This document shows, one piece after another, positions 35,220-45,716 of a stretch of 64,000 bases of DNA; positions within the stretch are counted from its first letter, which is position 1; each line of letters starts with the position of its first letter. The position numbers and the translations under genes are program-made. Source of the DNA: Pandoraea captiosa (GTDB lineage: Bacteria > Pseudomonadota > Gammaproteobacteria > Burkholderiales > Burkholderiaceae); the NCBI RefSeq assembly GCF_902459775.1, contig NZ_CABPSQ010000001.1, forward strand, positions 62,001-126,000, given 5' to 3'. The notes under the pieces are model-generated. The model was given only the letters and a program-made list of their open reading frames with translations, had not been told where the DNA came from and made no database searches.

Positions 35220-36107
35220 TCAGGCCAGGTCGCCGTGCACCTCGTCTCGCAGATACTGGCGGAAGGCGTCCTTGAGCTCCGGGTGGCGCAGCGCGAACTC
35301 CACCGTCGCCTTCAGATAACCCAACTTGCTGCCGCAATCGAAGCGCTTGCCGTCGTAACGATAGGCGAGCACGACTTCGTCCTGCATGAGCTTCTGAATG
35401 GCGTCGGTGAGCTGAATTTCACCGCCCGAACCCGGGTCGATCTCGCGAATGCAATCGAAAATGCGCGGACGCAGCACGTAACGGCCTACGACACCCAGAT
35501 TCGACGGCGCATTTTCCGGCGCCGGCTTCTCCACGATATCCGTGAGCTTGACGATGGCCTTCTCACCCCAGTCGGTGCCCTTGACGATCCCGTACGAGCG
35601 GCTTTGCTCGATGGGGATCTCTTCCACGCCGATGATCGAGTTGTGATACTGGTTGTACAGGTCGACCATCTGCTTGAGCACAGGGGGCTGACCGTCGAGC
35701 AAGTCGTCGGCAAGAATCACCGCGAACGGCTCGTCGCCAACGAGTTTCTCGGCGCACAGCACCGCGTGACCCAAGCCCAGCGCCTTCGGCTGACGCACGT
35801 AGAAGCAATCGATGTGCGCAGGCTTGATGGAGTGCACGACGTCGAGCAGCGCCTGCTTGTTTTTCGCTTCGAGTTCGGCTTCGAGCTCGAAGGCCGTATC
35901 GAAGTGATCTTCGATGGCGCGCTTATTGCGGCCCGTCACGAAAATCATCTCCGTGATGCCCGCCGCAGCCGCTTCCTCCACCGCGTACTGAATCAGTGGC
36001 TTGTCCACGACCGGCAGCATTTCCTTCGGGCTCGCCTTGGTCGCCGGCAGGAACCGGGTGCCGAGGCCCGCGACCGGGAACACGGCTTTCGTCACAACGG
36101 TTTTCAT
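35220..36107 (-). CDS. galU: UTP-glucose-1-phosphate uridylyltransferase
   Basis: A 295-residue nucleotidyltransferase making UDP-glucose for LPS, capsule and trehalose. The signature [20 protein letters not shown] begins at residue 9, followed by [18 protein letters not shown]. Later marks are [12 protein letters not shown] and [12 protein letters not shown]. The length matches the family. GGGAGAAACC precedes the ATG at 36107. It lies 29 bp after valS on the same strand, so the two are probably cotranscribed. Confidence 0.97.
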   Translation of the reverse strand: MKTVVTKAVFPVAGLGTRFLPATKASPKEMLPVVDKPLIQYAVEEAAAAGITEMIFVTGRNKRAIEDHFDTAFELEAELEAKNKQALLDVVHSIKPAHIDCFYVRQPKALGLGHAVLCAEKLVGDEPFAVILADDLLDGQPPVLKQMVDLYNQYHNSIIGVEEIPIEQSRSYGIVKGTDWGEKAIVKLTDIVEKPAPENAPSNLGVVGRYVLRPRIFDCIREIDPGSGGEIQLTDAIQKLMQDEVVLAYRYDGKRFDCGSKLGYLKATVEFALRHPELKDAFRQYLRDEVHGDLA

Positions 36108-36136
36108 TGGTTTCTCCCTGATGGATATAGAGCGTC

Positions 36137-38998
36137 TCAGCCGGGCAGGCGGGCGAGCTGTGCCTGCAATTTGCCGAGAACCGCTTCAAAGTCGACCAGT
36201 CGTTGCTTCTCAAGTTCCACCACGTTGGCGGGCGCGCGCGCCACAAAGCTCTCGTTGGACAGCTTGCCATGGCATTTCGCGATCTCGCCTTCGAGACGCT
36301 TCACTTCCTTGCCGAGGCGCTCACGCTCCGCGGCGACGTCGATTTCCACCTTCAGCGCCAGCTTGTTCGCCCCCACGACGGCGAGCGGAGCGCCCGCCGC
36401 TTGCGCGTCGAGCGTCGCTTCGTCTGCCAGGACCTGCACTTCGGAGAGCTTGGCAAGCGTTTGCAGATACGGTGCGATGGACGTCAGGAACGGCACGTCG
36501 CCCGCCACCAGCAACGGCACGCGCTGCGCCGGCGACAGGTTCATTTCCCCGCGCAGGTTACGGCAGGCGTCCACAGCGGCCTTGAGCTGCTGCATCCACG
36601 CTTCGTCACCCTCGTCGATCTTGCTCGTATCGGCCACCGGATAAGGTTGCACCATGATACTGGCTTCGCCCGGCGCCTTGTCCGTCGGATAGCGACCGGC
36701 CAGCGGGGCAACTTTCTGCCACAGGGCTTCGGTAATGAACGGGATGATCGGGTGGGCCAGACGGAGCACCGTTTCGAGCACGCGCAGCAGCGTGCGACGC
36801 GTGGCGCGCTGCTGTGCCGGTGTGCCGTTCTGAATCTGCCACTTGGCCAGCTCGACGTACCAGTCGCAGTACTCGTCCCACACGAACTTGTAGATGGCGC
36901 TGGCGATGTTATCGAAGCGATAGTCGGCGAAGCCCTTGGCGACATCGGCTTCCACGCGCTGGAGCAGCGACACGATCCAGCGGTCGGCGCGCGAGAAGTC
37001 GAGTTGCCCGTCCGGGCCGCAATCGCCCACGCACGGTGCAAGTCCGCAGTCCTGGCCTTCGCAGTTCATCAGCACGAAGCGCGTGGCATTCCACAGCTTG
37101 TTGCAGAAGTTGCGATAGCCTTCGCAGCGCGCCAGATCGAAGTTGATGTTGCGACCCAGCGTGGCCATCGAGGCGAACGTGAAGCGAAGCGCGTCGGTGC
37201 CGAAAGGCGCAATGCCCTCCGGGAACTCCTTGCGTGTCTTCTTCTCGATGCTGGCCGCTTGCTTCGGGTTCATCAGCCCCGTGGTGCGCTTGGCGACCAG
37301 GGCCTCGAGCGACACGCCGTCGACGATATCGATCGGATCGAGGGTGTTGCCCTTCGACTTCGACATCTTCTGGCCTTCGGCGTCGCGCACCAGGCCGTGC
37401 ATGTACACGGTTCTGAACGGCACCTTGCCGGTGAAGTGCGTGGTCATCATGACCATGCGCGCCACCCAGAAGAAGATGATGTCGAAGCCCGACACGAGCA
37501 CCGACGAGGGCAGGAAATGCTTCAGTTCGGGCGTTTCCTGCGGCCAGCCGAGCGACGAGAACGGCACGAGCGCCGACGAGAACCACGTGTCGAGCACGTC
37601 TTCGTCGCGCTTGAGCGGACCGGTCGAGCCGGCAGCACGTGCCTTTTCGATGGCTTCCGCTTCCGAGCGGGCGACGAACACGTTGCCGGCGTCGTCATAC
37701 CACGCGGGAATCTGATGGCCCCACCAGAGCTGGCGGGAGATACACCAGTCCTGAATGTTTTCGAGCCACTGGTTGTAGGTCGTCGTCCAGTTCTCCGGCA
37801 CGAACTTGATTTCACCGCTGCGCACCACGTCGAGTGCGGTTTCGGTAATCGACTTGCCGGGATGGAACGTGCCTTCCGGCGCCGGCTTGCTCATCGCCAC
37901 GAACCACTGGTCCGTGAGCATCGGCTCGATGACCGTGCCGGTACGGTCGCTGCGCGGCACCATCAGCTTGTGCGGCTTGACCGATTCGAGCAGGCCGAGG
38001 GCTTCCAGGTCGGCCACGATCTGCTTGCGGGCGTCGAAACGATCGAGGCCACGGTACTTTTCCGGGGCGTTCTCGTTGATTTTCGCGTCAAGCGTGAGGA
38101 TGTTGATCTGCGGCAGGTTGTGGCGCTGACCGACGGCGTAGTCGTTGAAGTCGTGCGCGGGCGTGACCTTCACCACGCCGGTGCCGAACTCGCGATCGAC
38201 GTATTCGTCGGCAATGATCGGGATTTCACGATCGGACAGCGGCAGCATGGCCGTCTTGCCGATCAGATGCTTGTAGCGCTCGTCTTCCGGATGCACCATC
38301 AGCGCCGTGTCGCCGAGCATCGTTTCGGGACGCGTGGTGGCGACCGTGAGCGTGCCCGAACCGTCGGTGAGCGGATAGCGAATGTGCCACAGCGAGCCGT
38401 CTTCCTCCTCGCTGACCACTTCCAGGTCGGACACGGCGGTGAGCAGGACCGATTCCCAGTTCACGAGACGCTTGCCGCGATAGATCAGGCCTTGCTCGTA
38501 GAGCGTGACGAACACGTCGCGCACCGCACGGGACATCTTCTCGTCCATCGTGAAGTACTCGCGGCTCCAATCGATGGAAGCTCCGAGGCGGCGAATCTGG
38601 CGCGTGATCGTGCTGCCCGACTGCTCCTTCCATTCCCACACGCGCTCGACGAACTTCTCGCGACCGAGGTCATGGCGCGAGACCTTCTCGGCGTCCATCT
38701 GACGCTCGACGACGATCTGGGTGGCGATGCCCGCATGGTCGGTGCCCGGCACCCACAGGGTGTTCGCGCCCTTCATGCGGTGGTAGCGCGTCAGACCATC
38801 CATGATCGTCTGGTTGAACGCGTGACCCATGTGCAGCGTGCCGGTAACGTTCGGCGGCGGCAACTGGATGCTGAAATCTTCGCGGGCGTCGTCGAAAGTC
38901 GGCCGGGCATAGCCGCGGCGCTCCCATTCGGGGCCCCAGTGGGCTTCGACGTCCTGCGGCTCGAAGCTCTTGGCAAGCGTATTGTCGCTGTCGCTCAT
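36137..38998 (-). CDS. valS: Valyl-tRNA synthetase
   Basis: A 953-residue class I synthetase. [16 protein letters not shown] holds the HIGH-type motif (HMGH) at residue 55, MSKSKGN is the KMSKS loop near residue 555, the CP1 editing domain lies at about 200-420, and the C-terminal coiled-coil arm ([20 protein letters not shown]) ends the protein. Full length. It is divergent from uvrD with 110 bp between; a TATAAT for valS lies at 39033-39038. Confidence 0.98.
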   Translation of the reverse strand: MSDSDNTLAKSFEPQDVEAHWGPEWERRGYARPTFDDAREDFSIQLPPPNVTGTLHMGHAFNQTIMDGLTRYHRMKGANTLWVPGTDHAGIATQIVVERQMDAEKVSRHDLGREKFVERVWEWKEQSGSTITRQIRRLGASIDWSREYFTMDEKMSRAVRDVFVTLYEQGLIYRGKRLVNWESVLLTAVSDLEVVSEEEDGSLWHIRYPLTDGSGTLTVATTRPETMLGDTALMVHPEDERYKHLIGKTAMLPLSDREIPIIADEYVDREFGTGVVKVTPAHDFNDYAVGQRHNLPQINILTLDAKINENAPEKYRGLDRFDARKQIVADLEALGLLESVKPHKLMVPRSDRTGTVIEPMLTDQWFVAMSKPAPEGTFHPGKSITETALDVVRSGEIKFVPENWTTTYNQWLENIQDWCISRQLWWGHQIPAWYDDAGNVFVARSEAEAIEKARAAGSTGPLKRDEDVLDTWFSSALVPFSSLGWPQETPELKHFLPSSVLVSGFDIIFFWVARMVMMTTHFTGKVPFRTVYMHGLVRDAEGQKMSKSKGNTLDPIDIVDGVSLEALVAKRTTGLMNPKQAASIEKKTRKEFPEGIAPFGTDALRFTFASMATLGRNINFDLARCEGYRNFCNKLWNATRFVLMNCEGQDCGLAPCVGDCGPDGQLDFSRADRWIVSLLQRVEADVAKGFADYRFDNIASAIYKFVWDEYCDWYVELAKWQIQNGTPAQQRATRRTLLRVLETVLRLAHPIIPFITEALWQKVAPLAGRYPTDKAPGEASIMVQPYPVADTSKIDEGDEAWMQQLKAAVDACRNLRGEMNLSPAQRVPLLVAGDVPFLTSIAPYLQTLAKLSEVQVLADEATLDAQAAGAPLAVVGANKLALKVEIDVAAERERLGKEVKRLEGEIAKCHGKLSNESFVARAPANVVELEKQRLVDFEAVLGKLQAQLARLPG

Positions 38999-39032
38999 GG
39001 ATTGATGGACCGTGTAATGCGTGAAACCCTGA

Positions 39033-39038
39033 ATTATA
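39033..39038 (-). promoter_or_regulatory. -10 box TATAAT, valS side
   Basis: TATAAT read on the minus strand, 35 bp upstream of the valS ATG. No clear -35. Confidence 0.5.
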
Positions 39039-39074
39039 AAAGATTCGGTGCCATTTCCGCGCCGCAGCAGGATT

Positions 39075-39080
39075 TATAAT
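39075..39080 (+). promoter_or_regulatory. -10 box TATAAT, uvrD side
   Basis: TATAAT on the plus strand, 29 bp upstream of the uvrD ATG. The two -10 boxes face away from each other 36 bp apart, so the -35 elements of valS and uvrD must overlap or share this space. Confidence 0.55.
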
Positions 39081-39108
39081 CGGGCTTCACTCGAAATTCG
39101 TATCCGAC

Positions 39109-41427
39109 ATGCCCGATCTGCTCGCCAACCTGAACCCCGAACAACTGGCCGCCGTCACCCTTCCGGACGAACCGGCCCTCATTCTCGCGGGCGCGGGTTC
39201 CGGCAAGACGCGCGTGCTCACCACCCGTATCGCCTGGCTGATCCAGCAGGGCCACGTCGGCCCGGCGGGCATTCTGGCCGTGACCTTCACCAACAAGGCC
39301 GCCAAGGAAATGCAGGCCCGGCTGGGCGCCATGCTGCCGATCAGCACGCGCGCCATGTGGATCGGCACCTTCCACGGTCTGTGCAACCGCATGCTGCGCG
39401 CGCACTTCCGTGACGCGGGGCTGCCGCAGAGCTTTCAGATTCTGGACCAGGCCGACCAGCTCTCCGCGATCAAACGGATGATGAAAGCGGCGAATGTGGA
39501 CGATGAGAAATTCCCGCCCAAGAATCTCCAGTATTTCATCAATAACGCCAAGGAGCAGGGTCTTCGTCCGCACGAGGTCGAGGCCAACGACGCTTTCAAC
39601 CAGAAGTTCGTCGAACTCTACGCGAGCTACCAGGAACAGTGCCAGCGCGAGGGCGTGGTGGACTTCGCCGAACTGCTGCTGCGCTGTTTCGAGTTGCTCA
39701 AGCATAACGAACCGCTGCGGGTGCACTACCAGACGCGCTTTCGCCACATTCTGGTCGATGAGTTCCAGGACACCAACAAGCTGCAGTACGCCTGGCTGAA
39801 GATGCTCGCCGGCGCGAACGGCGCGGTGTTCGCTGTGGGTGACGACGATCAGAGCATCTACGCGTTTCGTGGTGCCAACGTCGGCAATATGGCCGACTTC
39901 GAGCGTGAATTTCGGGTTCGTCATCTCATCAAGCTGGAGCAGAACTACCGCTCGCACGGCAATATTCTCGACGCGGCCAATGCGCTGATCTCGAACAACG
40001 CGCGACGTCTGGGCAAGAATCTCCGAACAGACGCCGGGCACGGTGAGCCGATTCGCGTGTACGAAGCCGCGACGGATCTGCAGGAGGCGAGCTGGCTCGT
40101 CGAGGAAATCAAGGCGCTGGTCGCGCAAGGGCTGTCGCGTCAGGATATCGCCATCCTTTACCGCAGCAATGCCCAGTCGCGTGTCATGGAGCATGCCCTA
40201 GTGGGCGCGGGGATCGCCTATCGTGTGTACGGCGGTCTGCGCTTTTTCGAGCGTCAGGAAGTCAAGCACGCACTGGCGTACCTGCGTCTGATCGAAAATC
40301 CGAACGACGACACGGCGTTTGCGCGCGTCGTCAACTTCCCCACGCGCGGGATCGGTGCGCGCTCGCTGGAGCAACTGGCCGATGCGGCCCGCCTTTACAA
40401 CTGCTCGATGTACGCCGCAGTGCCTTATATGACGGGCAAGGCCGGGACGAATTTGCTGGCGTTCGTGCGGCTGATCGAGCAGACGCGCCATGACACCGAG
40501 CGTCTCACGCTGCCGGAGGTCGTCACGCACGTGATCGAGGCGAGCGGCCTGATTGCGCACTACCAGACCGAGAAGGAAGGCCAGGACCGCATCGAGAACT
40601 TGCAGGAACTGGTGCACGCCGCGACGGCCTTCATTGCCGAGGAGGGCTACGGGCTCGAGGCCCCGGCGCGTCTCATCGCCATGCGCCCGGCGCTTCCCGG
40701 TGCGCCCGACGTGCTGGCGTCGCCCGATGGCGTGGTGGACGCCGATACGCCGGTCGAGATGACGCCATTGGCGGGCTTCCTGTCGCATGCGTCGCTCGAA
40801 GCGGGGGACAATCAGGCCGAGGCAGGGCAGGACGCCGTGCAACTGATGACGGTGCACGCCGCCAAGGGGCTGGAGTTCACGGCCGTGTTCGTCACCGGTC
40901 TGGAGGAAGGTCTGTTCCCGCATGAAAACAGCGCGATGGAGCTCGACGGGCTAGAGGAAGAGCGTCGCCTGATGTACGTGGCCATCACCCGCGCAAAGGA
41001 GCGTTTGTACCTGTCGTTCACGCAAAGTCGCATGCTGCACGGCCAGACGCGCTACAACGTACGATCGCGCTTCTTCGACGAAATCCCCGAATCGGTGCTG
41101 AAGTTCCTCACGCCGCGAGCGCAACCGGGCGCGCGTCTGGCACAAGCCGAGCCGGCGTGGGGGCGCGACTGGTTTGCCCGTCCGCAAGTGAGCGCGCCGA
41201 AGGATGAGTGGGCGGCGACGAAGTCCGAAAAGGCGCTTGCCGATCGTTCGCGGGCGTCGGAGACCGGCTTCAAGCTCGGGCAAGGCGTGTTTCACACGAA
41301 GTTTGGCGAGGGCAAGATCATCGGGCTCGAAGGCACGGGCGACGAGGCGCGGGCGCACGTCAAGTTCGGCCGTCATGGCGAGAAATGGCTCGCGTTGGCC
41401 GTCGCCAAGCTGCAACCCATCGAGTGA
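39109..41427 (+). CDS. uvrD: DNA helicase II (UvrD/Rep family)
   Basis: A 772-residue SF1A helicase. Q-motif LNPEQLAAV at residue 7, Walker A AGAGSGKTRVLTTRIAWL at residue 27, Walker B VDEFQDTNKLQY near residue 221, motif III VGDDDQSIYAFRGAN, motif IV LEQNYRSHGNILDAAN, motif V VQLMTVHAAKGLEF and motif VI LMYVAITRAKERLYL. The C-terminal 100 residues end with a Tudor-like GQGVFHTKFGEGKIIGLEG that binds RNA polymerase in UvrD. It acts in mismatch and nucleotide excision repair. Confidence 0.96.
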   Translation: MPDLLANLNPEQLAAVTLPDEPALILAGAGSGKTRVLTTRIAWLIQQGHVGPAGILAVTFTNKAAKEMQARLGAMLPISTRAMWIGTFHGLCNRMLRAHFRDAGLPQSFQILDQADQLSAIKRMMKAANVDDEKFPPKNLQYFINNAKEQGLRPHEVEANDAFNQKFVELYASYQEQCQREGVVDFAELLLRCFELLKHNEPLRVHYQTRFRHILVDEFQDTNKLQYAWLKMLAGANGAVFAVGDDDQSIYAFRGANVGNMADFEREFRVRHLIKLEQNYRSHGNILDAANALISNNARRLGKNLRTDAGHGEPIRVYEAATDLQEASWLVEEIKALVAQGLSRQDIAILYRSNAQSRVMEHALVGAGIAYRVYGGLRFFERQEVKHALAYLRLIENPNDDTAFARVVNFPTRGIGARSLEQLADAARLYNCSMYAAVPYMTGKAGTNLLAFVRLIEQTRHDTERLTLPEVVTHVIEASGLIAHYQTEKEGQDRIENLQELVHAATAFIAEEGYGLEAPARLIAMRPALPGAPDVLASPDGVVDADTPVEMTPLAGFLSHASLEAGDNQAEAGQDAVQLMTVHAAKGLEFTAVFVTGLEEGLFPHENSAMELDGLEEERRLMYVAITRAKERLYLSFTQSRMLHGQTRYNVRSRFFDEIPESVLKFLTPRAQPGARLAQAEPAWGRDWFARPQVSAPKDEWAATKSEKALADRSRASETGFKLGQGVFHTKFGEGKIIGLEGTGDEARAHVKFGRHGEKWLALAVAKLQPIE

Positions 41428-41473
41428 TCGGCTGACGGGGCATTGTGGGCGGGGAATCCGCCAACCCTGCGCA

Positions 41474-41503
41474 TAAAAAAAAGGCGCCCCCGCGGGTGCC
41501 TTT
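41474..41503 (-). terminator. Terminator between uvrD and BPSS1780-family gene
   Basis: AAAGGCGCCC-CCGC-GGGTGCCTTT with one G-U. The A8 run on its left becomes a T run on the minus strand, so it mainly ends the thrB-BPSS1780 transcript; it can also stop uvrD read-through weakly. Confidence 0.85.
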
Positions 41504-41597
41504 CTCGTTGATGTGCGACATGGCGCATTGCGACATCGCAGGATCGCCACATCGCGCCACGTCGGGGCACATCGCGCCGCCGCGCCCGTGCGGCGGC

Positions 41598-42413
41598 TTA
41601 TGCCCCGTCGGGCGGGGCGACGTTCGGGTCGATGGCGCCGATCTCCTGCACGCCGAAGCAACCACGATAGCTCGCGTAGAACGAGCAATAGACGATGGCG
41701 GCGAACAGCAGCGACAGTGGCCACAACAGCAACATCGCGTACTGGAAGACGCCAAGCGCGGCCATGATGATCACGAGGATCATCGACGACACCATCGCAA
41801 GCAGCATCACGCACAGGCCATAGACGACGAACGCGCGGAAGTTGCGGGTGCAGGCGGTCCAACTGAAAAAGATCGCTTTGACCGGCGTGATGTCGTGCCA
41901 TGCCACGAGCACCGGTGCAAACCAGAACAACATGGCCACGGGAACGTACGCAACCGCGAATGCCATGGCCGCCACCAGCCCTGCGGTGCTGTTCATGACC
42001 TCGTCGCGATTCACGTTCCCTTCGAACAGTACCTTGTTGATCAGGTCGCTGCCGTTGAACAGCGACGACACCAGATACGCGATGACCGTCGCGCCCATGT
42101 AGTAAGCGCCGAGCACCAGCAGGCGGCGTGCCACTTCTTTGCCGTGCCCCCGAAAACCGTCGAGCAGCACCTGCGGCAACACCTGCTTGTTCTTGATGAT
42201 GTCGCGGCACGCGGCCATGAAGCCGACCGACAGACCCGGGACGAGCACCAGCGACACAAGGCTGCCAACGACTGGGACGAGCGAGATGACCAACGTGCCG
42301 AACAGATACGCGAACAGCAGGCTCATGATGGCGAGCGGGTTCTTGCGGAATAGCCAGATCCCCTGGCGCAGCCACACATAACCACTCTTCGGCGGGACTT
42401 CAAGCAATTGCAT
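41598..42413 (-). CDS. BPSS1780-family membrane protein
   Basis: A 271-residue inner-membrane protein with about six helices. The family opening VPPKSGYVWLRQGIWLFRKN begins at residue 6, and the body has LVPGLSVGFMAACRDIIKNK and HDITPVKAIFFSWTACTRNF. The family is largely confined to beta-proteobacteria and has no known function. It lies 31 bp after thrB on the same strand, with CGGAGTC as ribosome site. The long upstream frame start at 42677 overlaps thrB and is rejected. Confidence 0.9.
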   Translation of the reverse strand: MQLLEVPPKSGYVWLRQGIWLFRKNPLAIMSLLFAYLFGTLVISLVPVVGSLVSLVLVPGLSVGFMAACRDIIKNKQVLPQVLLDGFRGHGKEVARRLLVLGAYYMGATVIAYLVSSLFNGSDLINKVLFEGNVNRDEVMNSTAGLVAAMAFAVAYVPVAMLFWFAPVLVAWHDITPVKAIFFSWTACTRNFRAFVVYGLCVMLLAMVSSMILVIIMAALGVFQYAMLLLWPLSLLFAAIVYCSFYASYRGCFGVQEIGAIDPNVAPPDGA

Positions 42414-42444
42414 AGGGTTCGAATGACTCCGATGGAGCGCCGGG

Positions 42445-43416
42445 TTACAGCCAGGGAATGGAAACGGCTTCGATGCGTTTGCGCAGGATTCGTTCGAAAT
42501 GCCCCGGATCGTGCGGCTTGAGCATTTCCGCCGCGCGCGGCAAGTGAAAATCATACAGGCGCGATAGCCAGAATCGCAGTGCGCCGGCGCGCAGCATGTC
42601 GCGCCAGTGCGCCGCCTCGATATCCGTGAGCGGACGCACCGTCTCGTAGGCGCGCAGCATCGCGTGCACGCGCGCATCGTCGAGCGTACCGGTCGCGAGG
42701 TCGCAACACCAGTCGTTGACCGTCACGGCGAGATCGAAGAGCCACTTGTCGCAGCCGGCGAAGTAGAAGTCGAAAAAGCCGCCCAGTCGGGGCGTGCCGT
42801 CTTCGGCCTTGTCGAACAGCACGTTATCGCGGAACAGGTCGCAATGGCATGGGCCGGCTTGCATCGTCCGGTAATCGTCCGACGCGAAAAATGTTTCCTG
42901 ATGCGCCATCTCGCTCTCTAGCAGTGTCCGCTCGGCGTCGCTCAGGAACGGCAGCACGGCGGGCGTTGCTTCGCGCCACCATGGCAGGCTGCGCAGGTTG
43001 GCCTGCTCCAGCGTGAAGTCGCGTCCGGCCAGATGCATGCGGGCGAGCATCGCCCCGACGTGTGCACAATGCTCGGGCGTGGTGGCGAGTTCCGAGCGAC
43101 CTGCCAGTTTGGTGACGATGGTGGCGGGCTTGCCGTTGAGCTCGCCCAGAATCTCGCCCGTGCGATCCGGAATCGGATCGGGGACCGGCACACTGTGATG
43201 GGCCAGATGCCCCATCAACTGGAGGTAAAACGGCAACTGCGTGGCCGTGAGCTTCTCGAACAGCGTCAGCACGAACTCGCCGCGCTCGGTCGTCAGGAAG
43301 TAATTGGTGTTCTCGATGCCCGAGCTGATGCCCCGGAAGTCGAGAACTTTCCCCAAATCGTAGCGTTGCAGCCACTGTTCAAGCTGCTCGGGCGAGACGG
43401 AAGTAAAAACGGCCAT
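42445..43416 (-). CDS. thrB: Homoserine kinase (ThrB type II, APH-like fold)
   Basis: A 323-residue kinase phosphorylating homoserine in threonine synthesis. It belongs to the aminoglycoside-phosphotransferase-like fold used by beta-proteobacteria and pseudomonads rather than the GHMP type. Visible are [32 protein letters not shown], the catalytic loop [15 protein letters not shown] (Asp as base) and [10 protein letters not shown] (metal-binding Asp). MAVFTSVS at 43416 matches the family start. No thrC or hom adjoins. Confidence 0.95.
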   Translation of the reverse strand: MAVFTSVSPEQLEQWLQRYDLGKVLDFRGISSGIENTNYFLTTERGEFVLTLFEKLTATQLPFYLQLMGHLAHHSVPVPDPIPDRTGEILGELNGKPATIVTKLAGRSELATTPEHCAHVGAMLARMHLAGRDFTLEQANLRSLPWWREATPAVLPFLSDAERTLLESEMAHQETFFASDDYRTMQAGPCHCDLFRDNVLFDKAEDGTPRLGGFFDFYFAGCDKWLFDLAVTVNDWCCDLATGTLDDARVHAMLRAYETVRPLTDIEAAHWRDMLRAGALRFWLSRLYDFHLPRAAEMLKPHDPGHFERILRKRIEAVSIPWL

Positions 43417-43447
43417 GCGTGCGTTGAGTGGATAAGACTCAGACAAA

Positions 43448-43472
43448 CGGCCCGTGCGTGTGCAGCGGGCCG
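43448..43472 (-). terminator. Hairpin between DUF2782 gene and thrB
   Basis: CGGCCCG / CGGGCCG, 7-bp stem, followed on the minus strand by TTTGTCT. It may be a weak terminator for the DUF2782 gene upstream of thrB. Confidence 0.4.
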
Positions 43473-43542
43473 CTGGTTCGAGACAGACAGGAAGCGTGCG
43501 CGCCGCAAACCGGCACGCGAAGGCATCAGATTACCAGAGACG

Positions 43543-43914
43543 TCAGAACTTCAGTCCGACGGACGGCAGACGGTCGTTTTGCGACGTATTGTCGCGCGTG
43601 CGCGGTGAATTGTCCGGCGGCGTGGTCAATTGATAATTGGTGCCGAAGCGGGAGTGGACGTCGATTTCCGTCGGCTTGCCGCGATCGCGGTACTCGGTCA
43701 CGGTGGTGCCCTGATCGTTCACGTAATAGCTCGGCTTGCGCTCCTGATTGACGTCGACCGACTGGGTGCTGGTAGCGGCTGCGCGGGCGTCGGCCTCGCG
43801 CTTGGCGGCTTGTGCGGCGGTTTCCTTGCCGTCCTGGGCAAACGCCTGGCCGGCGAGCAGCAGGCCGGCACCGATCAACAGGGGCAGGGCACGGGAAAAG
43901 CGCGTTTTCATCAT
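43543..43914 (-). CDS. DUF2782-family periplasmic protein
   Basis: A 123-residue protein with a cleavable signal peptide (RALPLLIGAGLLLAGQAFAQ, cleavage after AFA). The mature part is polar and carries the family pattern VTEYRDRGKPTEIDVHSRFG, then TPPDNS, ending GLKF. Function unknown; in related genomes it is found between polA and thrB, as here apart from two genes. GGAG lies 5 bases before the first of two ATGs (43914). Confidence 0.88.
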   Translation of the reverse strand: MMKTRFSRALPLLIGAGLLLAGQAFAQDGKETAAQAAKREADARAAATSTQSVDVNQERKPSYYVNDQGTTVTEYRDRGKPTEIDVHSRFGTNYQLTTPPDNSPRTRDNTSQNDRLPSVGLKF

Positions 43915-44268
43915 TATTCTCCGAGGGCGGGAACGCGTCTGTGACGGGCAGGCATGCCGGGCCGACGCAGCGGGTTCCAATACGTCCATTCTATCAAACG
44001 TGTTCCGCTTCGCATTGTGGAATCTCGCGGAACGCGGCGTAGCGACTTGCCTGCGAGGCAGGTGGCTGTCCCCAAATGACGTTTCGTGACAGGGCGGTCG
44101 TCTGAATTCGTTGGCTTGGAATGGACAGCGACGGCATTCTCATATTTCTTGCGGTAATAAGAAAATCACCAAACGGTAGTTTTCACCGGCATCGTGTTCT
44201 GGCACCCTGCTACATTGTCTCGATGGGTGGCCACGTGCCACCCATCTGCATTCTGGAGTCAGAAAGTC
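43915..44268. other. 354-bp divergent region, DUF2782 / YeeE
   Basis: No gene seen. It contains an inverted repeat TTTCTT-N8-AAGAAA at 44145-44164 and a perfect hairpin at 44222-44246 just before the YeeE start. Both are upstream of the sulfur transporter and are the likely control sites. Confidence 0.55.
44222..44246 (+). promoter_or_regulatory. Perfect 10-bp hairpin before YeeE gene
   Basis: GATGGGTGGC-CACGT-GCCACCCATC, ending 22 bp before the ATG. It would lie in the mRNA leader near the ribosome site CTGGAG, or act as a regulator-binding dyad in DNA. Confidence 0.55.
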
Positions 44269-45513
44269 ATGTCGTCTTCCGCCGCCCCGGCCGCCGTCAA
44301 AACGGCACCGCCGACCCCTTCTTCCCCTTCGTCGTACAACGCCCGGCCGCTCACGGTCGCGCTGCTGCTCATCGTCGCGGGCATCGGCTATCTGCAGGCG
44401 ACCGTCGGGCCCAGGCAGGCGGCGCTCGCGGGCGTTGGCGCATTGCTCGGTCTCGCGCTTTATCACGCTGCCTTCGGCTTTACGTCGGCATGGCGCGTGT
44501 TCATTGCGGATCGTCGTGGCGCGGGATTGCGCGCACAGATGGTGATGCTGGCCGTTGGTGTCGCTTTGTTTTTCCCGGCGCTGGCCGATGGCACGCTGTT
44601 CGGCAACAAGGTGGTCGGTCTCGTCTCGCCGGTTGGTGTCTCGGTGGCATTCGGCGCATTCATTTTCGGTATCGGCATGCAGCTCGGCGGTGGATGTGCC
44701 TCGGGCACCCTGTACACGGCGGGCGGAGGCAACACGCGCATGCTCGTCACGCTCGCGGCGTTCATCGTCGGTTCCGTGGTCGCGACCGCACACATGCCGT
44801 GGTGGGAGTCGCTGCCCCACATCAAGCCCGTCTCGCTGGTCAAAGTGTGGGGGCTGTGGCCCGCACTGATTGCCAATCTTGCTTTGTTTGCGGCGATCGG
44901 TGCGTTCACGTTGTGGGCGGAGAAGCGCCGTCACGGCCGTGTCGTCGGTGTGCCGATGACGCGTAGCGCCAAGGGCGCGCCGGCCTTGCTGCGCGGACCG
45001 TGGCCGCTGCTGTGGGGCGCCTTGGCGCTGGTGCTGCTCAACTATGCGACGCTCGCACTGGCAGGTCGTCCGTGGGGTGTGACCTCGGCGTTCGCGCTCT
45101 GGGGCGCCAAGGCCTTCATGGCGTTGGGTATCGACGTTGCCTCGTGGCCGTACTGGGCCAAGCAGGTCAACGTGCTCAATGCACCGGTCGCGCAGGACGT
45201 GACCACGGTCATGGACCTCGGCATCATTCTCGGCGCACTGGTCGCCGCCTCGCTGGCGGGCAAATTCGCGCCGGTGTGGAAGATTCCCGCGCGTTCGCTC
45301 CTCGCCGCGGTGGTCGGCGGCCTATTGCTCGGTTACGGCGCACGGCTGGCCTACGGCTGCAATATCGGGGCGTACTTCAGCGGCATCATTTCGGGCAGCC
45401 TGCATGGCTGGCTGTGGCTGGTGGCGGCGTTCTTCGGCAACGTATTCGGCACGCGCCTGCGTCCGTTCTTCGGGCTGGAAGTCGAAACTACGCCGCGCGA
45501 GAGCGGCTGCTGA
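44269..45513 (+). CDS. YeeE/YedE-family thiosulfate (sulfur) transporter
   Basis: A 414-residue membrane protein with two inverted-repeat halves. Each half has a conserved Cys motif used for thiosulfate relay in YeeE/TsuA: GIGMQLGGGCASGTLY near residue 147 and AYGCNIGAYFSGI near residue 366. About ten helices. The Ser/Ala/Pro-rich first 25 residues are cytoplasmic. No TusA-like YeeD gene adjoins; the closest TusA is 9 kb away. ATG at 44269. Confidence 0.92.
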   Translation: MSSSAAPAAVKTAPPTPSSPSSYNARPLTVALLLIVAGIGYLQATVGPRQAALAGVGALLGLALYHAAFGFTSAWRVFIADRRGAGLRAQMVMLAVGVALFFPALADGTLFGNKVVGLVSPVGVSVAFGAFIFGIGMQLGGGCASGTLYTAGGGNTRMLVTLAAFIVGSVVATAHMPWWESLPHIKPVSLVKVWGLWPALIANLALFAAIGAFTLWAEKRRHGRVVGVPMTRSAKGAPALLRGPWPLLWGALALVLLNYATLALAGRPWGVTSAFALWGAKAFMALGIDVASWPYWAKQVNVLNAPVAQDVTTVMDLGIILGALVAASLAGKFAPVWKIPARSLLAAVVGGLLLGYGARLAYGCNIGAYFSGIISGSLHGWLWLVAAFFGNVFGTRLRPFFGLEVETTPRESGC

Positions 45514-45560
45514 ACCGGTTCGGTTCATCCGGTATCGGCCGACGGTACGTATCTGATCGC

Positions 45561-45600
45561 ACCCGGTCGCAGCCAGTCGCGGCCAGTCGCAGCTGGTCGA
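45561..45600. repeat. Imperfect tandem repeat, 4 x 10 bp
   Basis: ACCCGGTCGC, AGCCAGTCGC, GGCCAGTCGC, AGCTGGTCGA in register, between the YeeE stop and its terminator. Confidence 0.7.
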
Positions 45601-45601
45601 T

Positions 45602-45643
45602 GCAAAAACGGCGCTTGCGATGAAGTCGCAGCGCCGTTTTTGC
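45602..45643. terminator. Very long bidirectional terminator
   Basis: GCAAAAACGGCGC plus TGCGA pairs perfectly with TCGCA plus GCGCCGTTTTTGC (18 paired bases, one unpaired T, 5-base loop) between the convergent YeeE and LOG-family genes. Confidence 0.92.
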
Positions 45644-45716
45644 GTCGATCCGGGCATCGCCAAAGACGTGACCGATGTATTTCGATGTTCCCGGACCTTG
45701 GCTCCGGCGTCAGCGA

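Noticed and set aside
36203-39079. 958-codon open frame on the plus strand across valS
   Set aside because: Antisense shadow of valS; no recognisable family and it runs through the valS promoter region.
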